This document shows, one piece after another, positions 13,300-23,274 of a stretch of DNA of 64,000 nt. The translations under genes were made by a program, and so were the position numbers. Below the pieces are notes generated by a model. That model was not told where the DNA came from. It saw only the letters and a list, made by a program, of their open reading frames with translations, and did not search any database. Position 1 is the first letter of the stretch. The number at the start of each line of letters is the position of its first letter. Source of the DNA: Pseudomonas sp. LRP2-20 (GTDB taxonomy: Bacteria > Pseudomonadota > Gammaproteobacteria > Pseudomonadales > Pseudomonadaceae). The stretch covers positions 378,001 to 442,000 of the forward strand of contig NZ_AP025944.1 of assembly GCF_024349685.1 (NCBI RefSeq). The letters run 5' to 3'.

Positions 13300-15042
13300 T
13301 TAGAGGAACAATCCTGGTCCGGGTCGCGTTCCTTCGGGGAATCTGACGCCGACTTTCTGGATCTTGTTCCCGTCCATGGTCGCCACGGTCCAGATCGTGC
13401 CATGCCATTCGACCTGGTCACCTACTACTGGAGCGCCTCCGACCTTTTGTCGGATGAACTGCGCCAGCGGCATTTTCGCGTCCAGGCCGTCCAGCTTGAG
13501 GCCATAAAGGGCGGCCACCGCGCCCAGCTCGGCATCGCCTTCGAGCACGAAGTCGCCGAAGAAGCGCAGGTCCAGGCCACGTTGTGGCGCCTGGCTGAAC
13601 AGCTTGCCCAGGGCCGGCAGGTTATGTTCGTGGCCGATCACACAGAGCATGTCGCCCACTTCCAGTACGGTACTGCCGGACGGGTGCAGCAGTTGCTCGC
13701 CGCGGAACAGTGCGGCGATACGCGTGCCTTCGGGCATTTTCAGTTCGCGCAGGGCGGCGCCGATGCACCATTTTTCCGCACCCAGGCGGTAGACGAACAG
13801 CTCCCACTCGCTGGTGATATGCACTTCCAGCGCGGAGCGGGAAATCGGCGCAGGGTCTGGTGGTACGGTGACCTTCAGTAGCTTGGCCATCCACGGCAGG
13901 CTGGTGCCCTGGACCAACAGCGATACCAGCACGATGAAGAACGCCAGGTTGAAGAACAGCTGGGCGTCCGGCAGGCCGGCCATCAGCGGGAACACCGCCA
14001 GAATGATCGGTACCGCGCCACGCAGGCCGACCCAGGAGATGAAGCCCTTTTCGCGGCCATGGAAGGCCTTGAACGGCAGCAGCGCGGCTACCACCGACAG
14101 CGGCCGCGCCACCAGGATCATCCACAGTGCCAGGCCCAGTGCCGGCAAGGCGATCGGCAGCAGGTCGTGGGGCGTGACCAGCAGACCCAGCACCAGGAAC
14201 ATGCCGATCTGTGCCAGCCAGGCCATGCCGTCGAGCATGTGCAGGATGCCGTGGCGGCTGCGGATCGGCTTGTTGCCCAGCACCAGGCCGCACAGGTACA
14301 CGGCGAGGAAGCCGCTGCCGTGCAGGGCGTTGGTCAGCGAGAACACCACCAGGCCGCCGGCCACCACCAGGATCGGGTACAAACCGCCAGCCAGGTTGAT
14401 GCGGTTGACCAGCTGCAGCATCAGCCAGCCGCCGCCCAGGCCGAGCAGGCTGCCGATACCGAACTCGCGTATCAGATGGGTCAGCAGGCTCCAGTGCAGG
14501 CCGGTCTGGCCGCTGGCGATCATGTCGATCAGGGTAACGGTGAGGAATACGGCCATCGGGTCGTTGCTGCCCGATTCGATTTCCAGGGTGGCGGTAACCC
14601 GCTCGTTCAAGCCTTTGCCGCCGAGCAACGAAAACACTGCCGCAGCGTCGGTGGAGCCGACGATGGCGCCAATCAGCAAGCCCTGGATCAGGCTCAGGTT
14701 GAACAGCCAGGCAGCCACCATGCCGGTGAGCGCGGTGGTGATCATCACGCCGATCGTGGCCAGCGACAGCGCTGGCCACAGTGCCACGCGGAAACTCGCC
14801 ACCCGCGTGCGCAGGCCACCGTCGAGCAGGATCACGGCCAGTGCCAGGTTGCCCACCAGGTAGGCGGTCGGGTAGTTGTTGAAGATGATGCCGCCACCAT
14901 CGACGCCAGCGACCATGCCGACGGCGAGGATGATGACCAGAATAGGGATGCCCAGGCGCGACGACAGTGAGCTGACCAGGATACTTGCGCCCACCAGCAA
15001 TGCGCCGATCAGAAACAGGCTGTTGATGGTGCTGGCATCCAA
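13300..15042 (-). CDS. nhaP2: Potassium/proton antiporter, CPA1 family (NhaP2/CvrA-type)
   Basis: 580-residue inner-membrane antiporter with about twelve transmembrane segments (roughly 1-390), then a cytoplasmic TrkA-C-like region ([18 protein letters not shown] onward) and a CorC/HlyC-type C-terminus (about 490-575) that sense ligand or cation. Such proteins export K+ for protons and aid volume control. The start is TTG at 15042 (TTG GAT GCC), with GGAG nine nt upstream; an ATG overlapping it is out of frame. First gene of a minus-strand block with mscK, selO and trxC. Confidence 0.92.
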   Translation of the reverse strand: MDASTINSLFLIGALLVGASILVSSLSSRLGIPILVIILAVGMVAGVDGGGIIFNNYPTAYLVGNLALAVILLDGGLRTRVASFRVALWPALSLATIGVMITTALTGMVAAWLFNLSLIQGLLIGAIVGSTDAAAVFSLLGGKGLNERVTATLEIESGSNDPMAVFLTVTLIDMIASGQTGLHWSLLTHLIREFGIGSLLGLGGGWLMLQLVNRINLAGGLYPILVVAGGLVVFSLTNALHGSGFLAVYLCGLVLGNKPIRSRHGILHMLDGMAWLAQIGMFLVLGLLVTPHDLLPIALPALGLALWMILVARPLSVVAALLPFKAFHGREKGFISWVGLRGAVPIILAVFPLMAGLPDAQLFFNLAFFIVLVSLLVQGTSLPWMAKLLKVTVPPDPAPISRSALEVHITSEWELFVYRLGAEKWCIGAALRELKMPEGTRIAALFRGEQLLHPSGSTVLEVGDMLCVIGHEHNLPALGKLFSQAPQRGLDLRFFGDFVLEGDAELGAVAALYGLKLDGLDAKMPLAQFIRQKVGGAPVVGDQVEWHGTIWTVATMDGNKIQKVGVRFPEGTRPGPGLFL

Positions 15043-15156
15043 AGGCAGGTACTCCGGGGTGGCGCGGGGAAAATGACTTGACTCGCAAGTCGCGTGCCAA
15101 TCGATTCTAACCTGATGAATTGGCAGGCTGTAAAGCGTTTCTGCAGATGTAAAAAA

Positions 15157-15180
15157 GGCACCACGATGGGTGCCTTTTCT
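15157..15180. terminator. Bidirectional intrinsic terminator downstream of betA
   Basis: Stem GGCACC, loop ACGATG, stem GGTGCC, flanked by six A on the left and TTTT on the right. On the minus strand it ends the betIBA transcript after the REP doublet. Confidence 0.85.
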
Positions 15181-15195
15181 TGTGTTGCCTCTGAG

Positions 15196-15288
15196 GGCCC
15201 TTTCGCGGGCAAGCCCGCTCCCACATGTTGCTCACCGGCTCAGGCCCTGTGATAACCCTGTGGGAGCGGGCTTGCCCGCGAAGAGGCC
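15196..15288. repeat. REP doublet
   Basis: Inverted pair CTTTCGCGGGCAAGCCCGCT / GTGGGAGCGGGCTTGCCCGC immediately after the betA stop codon, between it and the terminator. Confidence 0.9.
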
Positions 15289-15297
15289 AGTGCAGGC

Positions 15298-16995
15298 TTA
15301 CGCCTGCTTCACTTCACGCATCGGCTTGCCCTTCACCGGTGCATCGCCCGCCACATAGTACTTGGCGGTGCTGCGTGGCAGCGGCTTGCGCCCACGGATC
15401 TTGTCGGAGATTTTCTCGGCGATCATGATCGTGGTGGCGTTGAGGTTGCCGGTAATGATCAGCGGCATGATCGACGCATCGACCACACGCAGGCCTTTCA
15501 TTCCATGCACGCGGCCTTCGCCGTCGACCACTGCCATGTCGTCGGTGCCCATCTTGCACGAGCAGGACGGGTGGAAGGCGGTTTCGGCGTGCTCGCGGAT
15601 GAACTTGTCCAGTTCCTCGTCGGTCTGCACGTGCTCGCCCGGGCTGATCTCGCGGCCGCGGTACGGGTCCAGCGCCGGCTGGGCCATGATTTCGCGGGTC
15701 AGGCGGATGCCGTCGCGGAATTCCTGCCAGTCCTGCTCGGTGGACATGTAGTTGAACAGGATGCTCGGGTGCTGGCGCGGGTTCTTCGACTTGACCTGGA
15801 TACGACCACGGGCAGGCGAGCGCATGGAGCCCATGTGCGCCTGGAAGCCGTGTTCCTTGACACCGTTGGAGCCGTTGTAGTTGATCGCCACCGGCAGGAA
15901 GTGGTACTGGATGTTCGGCCACTTGAACTCAGGACGGGTACGGATGAAACCGCCGGCCTCGAACTGGTTGCTGGCGCCGATACCGGTACCGTTGAACATC
16001 CACTCGGCACCGATGGCCGGCTGGTTCCACCACAGCAGCGATGGGTACAGCGACACGGGCTGGGTGCAGGCGTACTGCAGGTACAGCTCAAGGTGGTCCT
16101 GCAGGTTCTCGCCGACGCCCGGCAGGTCGTGCACGACCGGGATGTCGAGGCTTTCCAGCAGGGCGCGCGGGCCTACGCCAGAGCGCTGCAGCAGTTGCGG
16201 CGAAGCAATGGCGCCGGAGCTGACGATCACCTCCTTGCGGGCACGGGCTTCGACGCGCTCTTCGCTGTCGCCGACCAGATAGGTCACGCCAATGGCGCGT
16301 TTGCCGTCGAACAGCACGCGGTCAGTCAAGGCGTGGGTGACGATGGTCAGGTTCGGGCGCTTCTTGGCCTGGTCCAGGTAGCCACGGGCGGTGCTGGAGC
16401 GGCGGCCTTGCTTGGTCACGGTGCGGTCCATCGGACCGAAGCCTTCCTGCTGGTAGCCGTTGAGGTCTTCAGTGCGCGGGTAGCCGGCCTGCACGCCGGC
16501 TTCGACCATGGCGTGGAACAGTGGGTTGTTGCCGGCTTTCGGCGTGGTCACGCTGACCGGGCCTTCGCCGCCGTGGTAGTCGTTCGGGCCGATGTCACGG
16601 GTTTCGGCTTTACGGAAGTACGGCAGGCAGTCCAGGTAGGTCCAGTCTTCCAGGCCTGGCAGTTCTGCCCAGCCGTCGAAGTCCAGGGCGTTGCCGCGGA
16701 TGTAGCACATGCCGTTGATCAGCGACGAGCCACCCAGGCCCTTGCCGCGGCCACATTCCATGCGGCGGCCGTCCATGAACGGCTCCGGATCGGTCTCGTA
16801 GGCCCAGTTGTAGCGGCGGCCCTGCAGCGGGAAGGCCAGGGCGGCCGGCATCTGGGTGCGAAAGTCGAAGCGGTAGTCGGGCCCACCGGCTTCCAGCAGC
16901 AGTACGCTGACGCCGGCATCTTCGGTCAGGCGGGTAGCCAGGGTGTTACCGGCGGAGCCTGCTCCGACGATGATGTAATCGAATTCTTGGGACAT
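15298..16995 (-). CDS. betA: Choline dehydrogenase
   Basis: 565-residue GMC-family flavoprotein that oxidises choline to betaine aldehyde and on to glycine betaine. The FAD motif [16 protein letters not shown] lies near residue 8, the GMC signature [20 protein letters not shown] at about 82-101, and the active-site region [10 protein letters not shown] with the later GNLNAT near the C-terminus. Start ATG at 16995 follows GAGG. Third gene of betI-betB-betA, with a 78-bp gap after betB that contains a strong hairpin. Confidence 0.97.
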   Translation of the reverse strand: MSQEFDYIIVGAGSAGNTLATRLTEDAGVSVLLLEAGGPDYRFDFRTQMPAALAFPLQGRRYNWAYETDPEPFMDGRRMECGRGKGLGGSSLINGMCYIRGNALDFDGWAELPGLEDWTYLDCLPYFRKAETRDIGPNDYHGGEGPVSVTTPKAGNNPLFHAMVEAGVQAGYPRTEDLNGYQQEGFGPMDRTVTKQGRRSSTARGYLDQAKKRPNLTIVTHALTDRVLFDGKRAIGVTYLVGDSEERVEARARKEVIVSSGAIASPQLLQRSGVGPRALLESLDIPVVHDLPGVGENLQDHLELYLQYACTQPVSLYPSLLWWNQPAIGAEWMFNGTGIGASNQFEAGGFIRTRPEFKWPNIQYHFLPVAINYNGSNGVKEHGFQAHMGSMRSPARGRIQVKSKNPRQHPSILFNYMSTEQDWQEFRDGIRLTREIMAQPALDPYRGREISPGEHVQTDEELDKFIREHAETAFHPSCSCKMGTDDMAVVDGEGRVHGMKGLRVVDASIMPLIITGNLNATTIMIAEKISDKIRGRKPLPRSTAKYYVAGDAPVKGKPMREVKQA

Positions 16996-17033
16996 GGAAG
17001 TACCCTCGTGTTGGCGGTGATCAGGGAGCGGGA

Positions 17034-17059
17034 ACGCCCGTGCGCGGTGGCACGGGCGT
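17034..17059 (-). other. Perfect 10-bp hairpin between betB and betA
   Basis: ACGCCCGTGC, loop GCGGTG, GCACGGGCGT: a perfect 10-bp stem in the 78-bp betB-betA gap. No T-run, so it is probably an mRNA processing or differential-stability element. Confidence 0.55.
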
Positions 17060-17073
17060 GGCTGGACAGGGCC

Positions 17074-18546
17074 TTAGAAGACCGAGTTGTAGCCGCCCAG
17101 CTCGACCTGGACCGACTTGATGCGAGTGTATTGAGCCAGCGAGCTGACACCGTTCTCACGGCCGACGCCCGATTGCTTGTAGCCGCCAACCGGCATTTCG
17201 GCCGGCGATTCGCCCCAGGCGTTGATCCAGCAGATACCGGCTTCCAGCTGGTGGATGATGCGGTGGGCGCGGGAGATATCGTTGGTGCAGACACCAGCGG
17301 CCAGGCCGTAGTCGGTGTCGTTGGCACGGCGGATGACTTCTTCTTCGGTTTCGTAGGTGAGGATGCTCATCACCGGGCCGAAGATCTCTTCCTTGACGAT
17401 GGTCATGTCGTCGCTGCAGTCGGTGAACACGGTCGGCGCGACGAAGGCACCTTTGGCGAAATCACCGGCAGTCAGACGCTCGCCGCCACACAGTACGCGG
17501 GCGCCTTCCTCTTTACCTTTGGCGATGTAGCCGAGCACGCTTTCCATGTGCTGGAAGCTGACCAGCGGGCCGAAGTTGGTGTTCTCGTCTTCCGGGTTGC
17601 CGACGCGGATGCGGGCAACGCGCTCGGCGATCTTGGCTTCGAAGGCCGCCTTCATTTCAGCCGGGATGAACACGCGAGTGCCGTTGGTGCAAACCTGACC
17701 GGAGCTGTAGAAGTTGGCCATCATGGCGATGTCGGCGGCCTTGTCCAGGTCGGCGTCGGCGCAGATGATCAGTGGCGACTTGCCGCCCAGTTCCATGGTG
17801 ACTTCCTTGAGCGACGAGCTCGAGGCGCTGGCCATGACCTTCTTGCCGGTGGTGGTGCCGCCGGTGAACGAGACTTTCTCGATGCGTGGGTGCTCGGTCA
17901 GCCAGGTGCCGACTTCGCGGCCGCTGCCGGTCAGGACGTTGAACACGCCGTTCGGCAGGCCGGCTTCGGTGTAGATCTCGGCCAGTTTCAGGGTGGTCAG
18001 CGAAGTGACTTCCGATGGCTTGAAGATCATTGCGTTGCCAGCGGCCAGGGCCGGGGCGGATTTCCACAGGGCGATCTGGATCGGGTAGTTCCAGGCACCG
18101 ATACCGACGGTCACGCCCAGCGGCTCGCGGCGGGTGTAGACGAAGGACGATTCGCGCAGCGGGATCTGCTCACCTTCGATGGCCGGTACCAGGCCAGCGT
18201 AGTACTCCAGCACATCGGCACCGGTGACGATGTCGACGTAGCGGGTTTCCGAGTACGACTTGCCGGTGTCCAGGGTTTCCAGCATGGCCAGCTCGTCGTT
18301 GCGCTCGCGCAGGATGTCGACGGCGCGACGCAGGATGCGCGAGCGCTGCATGGCGGTCATCGCTGCCCAGACCTTCTGGCCGCGCTCGGCGCTTTCCACG
18401 GCCTTTTCGACGTCGGCCTGGGTGGCACGTTGCACGTGGGCGAGGACTTCGCCGGTGGCCGGGTTGATGGCTTCGAAGGTGGCATCGCTGCCAGCGTCGA
18501 CGTAATCGCCATCAATGTAGAGTTTTTGCGTTCCGAAACGGGCCAT
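17074..18546 (-). CDS. betB: Betaine aldehyde dehydrogenase
   Basis: 490-residue NAD(P)-dependent aldehyde dehydrogenase making glycine betaine, an osmoprotectant and carbon/nitrogen source. Visible catalytic features are the general-base glutamate in [10 protein letters not shown] (about 250) and the nucleophilic Cys in [13 protein letters not shown] (about 286). Start at the ATG at 18546 ([19 protein letters not shown]); longer frames upstream overlap betI. 37 bp after the betI stop, thus in one operon. Confidence 0.97.
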   Translation of the reverse strand: MARFGTQKLYIDGDYVDAGSDATFEAINPATGEVLAHVQRATQADVEKAVESAERGQKVWAAMTAMQRSRILRRAVDILRERNDELAMLETLDTGKSYSETRYVDIVTGADVLEYYAGLVPAIEGEQIPLRESSFVYTRREPLGVTVGIGAWNYPIQIALWKSAPALAAGNAMIFKPSEVTSLTTLKLAEIYTEAGLPNGVFNVLTGSGREVGTWLTEHPRIEKVSFTGGTTTGKKVMASASSSSLKEVTMELGGKSPLIICADADLDKAADIAMMANFYSSGQVCTNGTRVFIPAEMKAAFEAKIAERVARIRVGNPEDENTNFGPLVSFQHMESVLGYIAKGKEEGARVLCGGERLTAGDFAKGAFVAPTVFTDCSDDMTIVKEEIFGPVMSILTYETEEEVIRRANDTDYGLAAGVCTNDISRAHRIIHQLEAGICWINAWGESPAEMPVGGYKQSGVGRENGVSSLAQYTRIKSVQVELGGYNSVF

Positions 18547-18583
18547 AGTGTCCTCGCAAGTGCAGTGTGTGGTTGGCTGCGCG

Positions 18584-19240
18584 TCACGCTCCTGCCGGGT
18601 GGGCAAGGGCCGTGCGTGCTTGATCAGCGGCCTGGTCGGCTGTGTCCAGGGTGTGCTGTTTAGCCAGTTGTAGATCCATGTATTCGTATGCAATCCGTAT
18701 CGCCTGGTCGGTGTCGAATGCGTCACCCGACAGGGCACCACGCAGCCACAGGCCGTCGATCAGGGCCGCCAGGCCGCGGGCTGCCTTGCGCGCATGGTAA
18801 AGCGGCAGGGCGCGGCGGAACTGGCAGCACAGGTTGGAATACAGGCGGTGATCGTTGATCCGCTGCAACCTGTGCAAATCGGGCTGGTGCATGCTGGAAG
18901 CCCAGAAGGCCAACCAGGTTTTCATTGCCGGGCCGTTCACCTGGCTGGCATCGAAGTTGCCCTCGATGATCACTTTCAGGTGGGCGCGCGGGCTGTCGTC
19001 CGTCAGGGCCTGGCGACGTGCTCTAACGCCTTCGTTGAGCATGTTCATGATGTAACCCATCGTCGCTGCGATCAGGCCGTTCTTGTCCCGAAAGTAGTGA
19101 CTGATGATGCCGTTTGACACACCGGCCAAACGAGCAATCAGCGCAATGCTGGCGTCCCCCAGTCCGACCTGATCGACCGCCTGCAACGTGGCTTCGATCA
19201 ACTGCTGGCGGCGGATGGGTTGCATACCGACCTTGGGCAT
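18584..19240 (-). CDS. betI: TetR-family choline-responsive repressor BetI
   Basis: 218-residue TetR regulator. The N-terminal helix-turn-helix ([26 protein letters not shown], residues 32-57) matches BetI closely. It represses bet genes in the absence of choline. Family members usually end near residue 197; here an Ala/Asp-rich tail of about 20 residues ([16 protein letters not shown]) follows, perhaps from loss of an earlier stop. Divergent from betT with a perfect palindromic operator between. Confidence 0.95.
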   Translation of the reverse strand: MPKVGMQPIRRQQLIEATLQAVDQVGLGDASIALIARLAGVSNGIISHYFRDKNGLIAATMGYIMNMLNEGVRARRQALTDDSPRAHLKVIIEGNFDASQVNGPAMKTWLAFWASSMHQPDLHRLQRINDHRLYSNLCCQFRRALPLYHARKAARGLAALIDGLWLRGALSGDAFDTDQAIRIAYEYMDLQLAKQHTLDTADQAADQARTALAHPAGA

Positions 19241-19309
19241 CTTGCTATCTCCTCAGGCCTGCGAGCAGACGACAGGCGGCTGACTCGGCGAAGGCCAGTC
19301 TATTTTGTT

Positions 19310-19329
19310 TTGATTGAACGTTCAATCAA
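19310..19329. promoter_or_regulatory. BetI operator (perfect 20-bp palindrome)
   Basis: TTGATTGAACGTTCAATCAA is a perfect palindrome 69 bp upstream of the betI start, in an AT-rich stretch. It fits the BetI/TetR-type operators known in bet control regions. It is placed to repress betI-betB-betA and possibly the divergent betT. Confidence 0.88.
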
Positions 19330-19715
19330 TAAAGAATAAGCTCTGCGACAATTTGTGCCATTGACAGTTTTTCAGGCGGTCGAGAAGGCACGGATTGACA
19401 CCCCAGGAAATCGCGTAACCCCCGGAATACAAGGCGTTGACGGGCATCAGCGATGCGAAATGCAGATTCTGCCGTACGGTCACTGGCCCTGCGGCAGGCC
19501 CTTGGAGCGGGCGGGGTGGTCTGTGACGAATGCGCGCACCTCAGTGGAGGTGTGGCTTTTCAGCAGGCCACCTGTCTGTTTTTTTGCAACGTATCGATTC
19601 GGGATCACGGTTTCCAGGGTGCTTTTATAACACCTGATGCAGTGGGGAAATTCCACCAATTGCTCGGGAAAGATTGATTAGCCTCCACAGCCGTACTGCC
19701 CGGAGCATTCGTGCA
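19330..19715. other. Non-coding betT upstream region
   Basis: 386 bp with no convincing gene: short open frames here lack family features and good ribosome sites. It should hold the betT promoter and leader. Apart from the BetI operator at its left edge, I see no clear -35/-10 pair. Confidence 0.5.
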
Positions 19716-21719
19716 ATGAGTTCTGCCTCACTTACCAAGCCCCCCGCCGAGAGGGTACGGGTCAACCGCGTGGTGTTCTTCACCTCCGCGCTGATGATCC
19801 TCGTTCTGACTGCCTTGCTGATCGCTGTACCCGAAACCGCCGGCCAGGTGCTGGGCGTGGCCCAGAAATGGCTGACGCGCACCTTTGGCTGGTACTACAT
19901 GCTGGTGATCGGCGGCTACCTGCTGTTCGTCATCTATCTGGCCTTCTCCGACTACGGCAAGCTCAAGCTTGGCGGCAAGGACGACCAGCCTGACTTCAGT
20001 TACGGCGCCTGGGCCGGCATGCTGTTCTCCTCCGGTATCGGTATCTCGCTGCTGTATTTCGGCGCCTCCGAGCCGCTGGACCACTACTTCAACCCGCCGG
20101 AAGGCACCTCTGCCAGCCTCGAGGCCGCGCGCCAGGGCCTGCAGCTGACCTTCCTGCACTGGGGCCTGCATGGCTGGGCGATCTACGCCTTGGTCGGCCT
20201 GGCCGTGGGTTACTTCGCCTACCGCCACAACCAGCCGCTGGCACTGCGCTCGGCCTTGTACCCGCTGGTCGGTGAGCGTTGGGTCAAGGGTGCTGCGGGC
20301 AATGCCGTCGACATCTTCGGCATGTTCGTCACCCTGCTGGGCCTGGTCACCAACCTCGGGATCGGCTCGATGCAGGTGGCCTCGGGCCTGGAATACCTGT
20401 TTGGCATGGACCACAGCAAGACCAACCTGCTGGTGGTGATCCTGGTCATGGCCGGCGTGGCCACCGTGGCTGCGGTCTCGGGTGTGGAAAACGGCATCCG
20501 CCGCCTGTCCAACCTGAACATCATGCTGTTCAGCGGCCTGTTGATTTTCGTCCTGCTGGGCGGCCAGACCCTGCACCTGCTCAACGGCTTCGTACAGAAC
20601 ATCGGCGACTACCTCAACGGTATCGTGCTGAAGACCTTCGACCTGTATGTGTATGAAGGCGAGGCCGGCAAGTCCGAGCGCTGGCTGGGCCTGTGGACCG
20701 TGTTCTACTGGGCCTGGTGGATCTCCTGGGGCCCATTCGTCGGCATGTTCATTGCCCGTATCTCCAAGGGCCGTACCGTGCGCCAGCTGGTCAGCGGCGT
20801 GCTGCTGATCCCGCTGGGCTTCACCCTGGCTTGGCTGTCGATCTTCGGCAACACCGCGCTGGACCTGGTGATCAACCAGGGCGCCGTGGAGCTGGGCAAG
20901 ACCGCGCTTGAACAGCCGTCGATGTCGATCTACCAGCTGCTGGAATACTTCCCGGCGGCCAAGATCGTGATCGGTGTGGCGGTGTTCGTCGGCTTCGTGC
21001 TGTTCCTCACCCCGGCCGACTCCGGCGCGGTGATGATGGCCAACCTGTCGTGCAAAGGCGGCAAGGTCGATGAAGACGCCCCGCACTGGATGGTGGTGTT
21101 CTGGTCGGTGGTCATCACCCTGGTTACCATCGGCCTGATGTTCGCCGGTAACTTCGAAGCCATGCAGACCATGGTGGTGCTGGCAGGCCTGCCGTTCTCG
21201 GTGGTGCTGGTGCTGTTCATGTTCGGCCTGTACAAGGCCATGAAACAGGATGTGGCGGTCGAACAGGAGCGCGCCGAGCTGGCCGCCCGTGGCCGTCGCG
21301 GCTTCACCGAGCGCCTGAGCCAGCTGGACTTGCAGCCGACCCAGGCCGTGGTGCAGCGCTTTATGGACAAGCAAGTCAGCCCGGCGCTCAAAGAAGCTGC
21401 CGCGCAGTTGCAGACCCTGGGCTTCGAGGTGGAAACCCGGGTTGGCCAGTCGCGCAACATGATGGGCCTGCGGGTGATGATGGACGAGGGCAACCCGTTC
21501 GTTTACGAAGTGAGCCTGGACGGCTACATGGCCGCGCCGAGCGAGGCACCGGTGGAGGGCGAGCCGGAAGTGCGCCAGCGCTTCTACCGTGCCGAGGTGT
21601 ACCTGCACGATGGCAGCCAGGAGTACGACCTGATGGGCTTTGCGCCCGAGCAGATCGTGCGTGATGTGCTGGATCAGTTCGAAAGCCACCGCCAGTTGCT
21701 GGGGCGTGTGTATAGCTGA
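19716..21719 (+). CDS. betT: High-affinity choline transporter, BCCT family
   Basis: 667-residue secondary transporter with twelve membrane segments. The BCCT signature is clear (WTVFYWAWWISWGPFVGMFIARIS, about 330-353), preceded by the Trp-rich core of the family. A long cytoplasmic C-terminal region (about 520-667) is like the osmosensing tail of BetT. Start ATG at 19716 (MSSASLTKPP) has CGGAG 10 nt upstream; a longer frame begins at 19674. Divergent from betIBA, so uptake and oxidation of choline are adjacent. Confidence 0.95.
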   Translation: MSSASLTKPPAERVRVNRVVFFTSALMILVLTALLIAVPETAGQVLGVAQKWLTRTFGWYYMLVIGGYLLFVIYLAFSDYGKLKLGGKDDQPDFSYGAWAGMLFSSGIGISLLYFGASEPLDHYFNPPEGTSASLEAARQGLQLTFLHWGLHGWAIYALVGLAVGYFAYRHNQPLALRSALYPLVGERWVKGAAGNAVDIFGMFVTLLGLVTNLGIGSMQVASGLEYLFGMDHSKTNLLVVILVMAGVATVAAVSGVENGIRRLSNLNIMLFSGLLIFVLLGGQTLHLLNGFVQNIGDYLNGIVLKTFDLYVYEGEAGKSERWLGLWTVFYWAWWISWGPFVGMFIARISKGRTVRQLVSGVLLIPLGFTLAWLSIFGNTALDLVINQGAVELGKTALEQPSMSIYQLLEYFPAAKIVIGVAVFVGFVLFLTPADSGAVMMANLSCKGGKVDEDAPHWMVVFWSVVITLVTIGLMFAGNFEAMQTMVVLAGLPFSVVLVLFMFGLYKAMKQDVAVEQERAELAARGRRGFTERLSQLDLQPTQAVVQRFMDKQVSPALKEAAAQLQTLGFEVETRVGQSRNMMGLRVMMDEGNPFVYEVSLDGYMAAPSEAPVEGEPEVRQRFYRAEVYLHDGSQEYDLMGFAPEQIVRDVLDQFESHRQLLGRVYS

Positions 21720-21736
21720 CCGAAGCTGACGGTATG

Positions 21737-21773
21737 AAAAAGGGCCCTGTTCGCGAGAACAGGGCCCTTTTCT
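21737..21773. terminator. Bidirectional terminator between betT and protease gene
   Basis: AAAAAGGGCCCTGTTC, loop GCGA, GAACAGGGCCCTTTTC. The A- and T-runs on both sides allow termination of convergent betT and the serine protease gene. Confidence 0.93.
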
Positions 21774-21792
21774 TTGCGTGGAAAGAGCTAGG

Positions 21793-23196
21793 TCAAGGTG
21801 CCTTGGCCTGTAACAGGTCGGTGCGCAATTCGGAGCTTTGCTTGATCAGGTCAATGGCAACGCTGCACAACTTCAAGGGCAGTGCCGATGCAGGTATATC
21901 GCGGCTGTACCCGGGCAGCAGGCGATACCCTGATGGGTCGTTGCAGTCGGTGGTTTCAGGTGCACCGCGCTTTACCCGGTAAAATATGATGTCTGGAGCT
22001 TTCTGCCAGCTGACCCGGAGGCTGCCGTCAGCCAGCAGTTCTGTGTTCACCTGTGCCTGTGGCCTGCCTGGTGGCAGCAGTTCGACGGCAATGCTCAGGC
22101 TGTTGGCCATGAGCGCACGAGAAGGCAACTGGTCTGGCGACTGTACGCCGACCAGGCACAGGTAGTAAGTACCAGGCTCCGGTCCGATCGGGTCGTTGAT
22201 CAAGGCTTCGCTCGCGGGGATGGTGCCGCTGTAGCCGGTCGGGTCTTCGCAGGCCAGTGCATCGGAGCCTGTCTTGTAGCGGTAGCGCGGTGTGTCGATC
22301 AGGAACTGGAAGTCCCAGCGGGCTTGTTCAATTGACCCATCAGCCAGGGTTCTGGCCTTGGTGAGCGTTTTCAGGCCGGAGCCTTGGGGCTCGAGCTGAA
22401 AACCTGGCAGCAACTGACAGGTGGGCAGTTCGAGGTCCATCCGGCCTGCGCTGAAGCAGCCCTGAACACGATGCACCGGTATTGCACCGACCTCACTACC
22501 GTGCAGGCTGTTGGCAATGCTGACCAGATGCTGGCTGTCGGTCGCGACGACCGGGCTGCCGGATGCTCCTTCATCAAGGCCCTGGCAGTCATTGCGCCTG
22601 GCATTGCGCCACACCCAGTTGCCAACGCTGGAAGTATCCTGGACGCGCTCCGTGCAGCTGGACAGGCGCAGGCCTTTGCCGAGCGAACTGGGCTCGCCGA
22701 CTACCTGTACAGCGCCTTCTGGTGTGGGGGATGAGCCTAGCTTGAGAGGCGTAATGCCTTGTGCCAGCAGTTGCTCGAGCGGGGCGTCCAGCTCCAGAAG
22801 CGCCAGGTCGGCACCTTGCAAGCTGTTCCACACCGTACGTTTCAGCGGCACGGTGTAACGCTGGTCCTGTGTGTCGACAAAGTAGTTGAAGCTGATGCTG
22901 CCGGTAAGTGGCTGGTCAACGAGGATCTTGCCATTGATACCGCCTGCGCAGTGGCCAGCTGTCAGCACGTAGGCCGGCCCCGTCGTGTCGGAGTCAGCGG
23001 CTCGGCTGTCCAGCAGTGTGCCGATGCAATGCCGGTTATGTGAGACCAGCCGGCCAACGCCGGTCCACTGCCTGCTTTGGTCATCACTGTTGTACAGGAC
23101 TCGCGGTGTGGCGAGAGGGTCAGGGCGATCGCTGGCGTTCGCCAGGTGACTGAACAGCATCAGGCCCAGCGTTGCCAGGAGTAATGGCTTTTGCAT
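21793..23196 (-). CDS. Secreted trypsin-like serine protease
   Basis: 467-residue exported protein. A signal peptide (about 1-21, LLATLGLMLFSHLANA) is followed by an S1-type domain with catalytic His82 (YVLTAGHC), Asp130 (GADLALLELD) and Ser212 (DEGASGSPVV). Cys57/Cys83 and Cys181/Cys204 look like conserved disulfide pairs. The Ser motif reads GAS rather than GDS. The C-terminal half (about 250-467) seems to contain two repeated beta-rich modules with Cys pairs. ATG preceded by AGAGGAGG. Substrate unknown; single gene between terminator and deacetylase. Confidence 0.85.
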   Translation of the reverse strand: MQKPLLLATLGLMLFSHLANASDRPDPLATPRVLYNSDDQSRQWTGVGRLVSHNRHCIGTLLDSRAADSDTTGPAYVLTAGHCAGGINGKILVDQPLTGSISFNYFVDTQDQRYTVPLKRTVWNSLQGADLALLELDAPLEQLLAQGITPLKLGSSPTPEGAVQVVGEPSSLGKGLRLSSCTERVQDTSSVGNWVWRNARRNDCQGLDEGASGSPVVATDSQHLVSIANSLHGSEVGAIPVHRVQGCFSAGRMDLELPTCQLLPGFQLEPQGSGLKTLTKARTLADGSIEQARWDFQFLIDTPRYRYKTGSDALACEDPTGYSGTIPASEALINDPIGPEPGTYYLCLVGVQSPDQLPSRALMANSLSIAVELLPPGRPQAQVNTELLADGSLRVSWQKAPDIIFYRVKRGAPETTDCNDPSGYRLLPGYSRDIPASALPLKLCSVAIDLIKQSSELRTDLLQAKAP

Positions 23197-23274
23197 GTCG
23201 TACCTCCTCTGGATGGAGGACGAAGGGTGAAGGTCCTACCCGCGTGTTTGGCGGTACATAGTTGAACAGCGCGC

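Noticed and set aside
10550..13303. Long plus-strand open frame opposite mscK
   Set aside because: Antisense shadow; Gln/Ala/Gly-rich product mirrors mscK codon structure.
15505..18663. Open frame of over 1000 codons opposite betA and betB
   Set aside because: Antisense shadow spanning two well-supported genes and their gap; no recognisable domain.
19453..19677. 74-codon plus-strand frame before betT
   Set aside because: No ribosome site, no family resemblance, and it overlaps the expected betT promoter.
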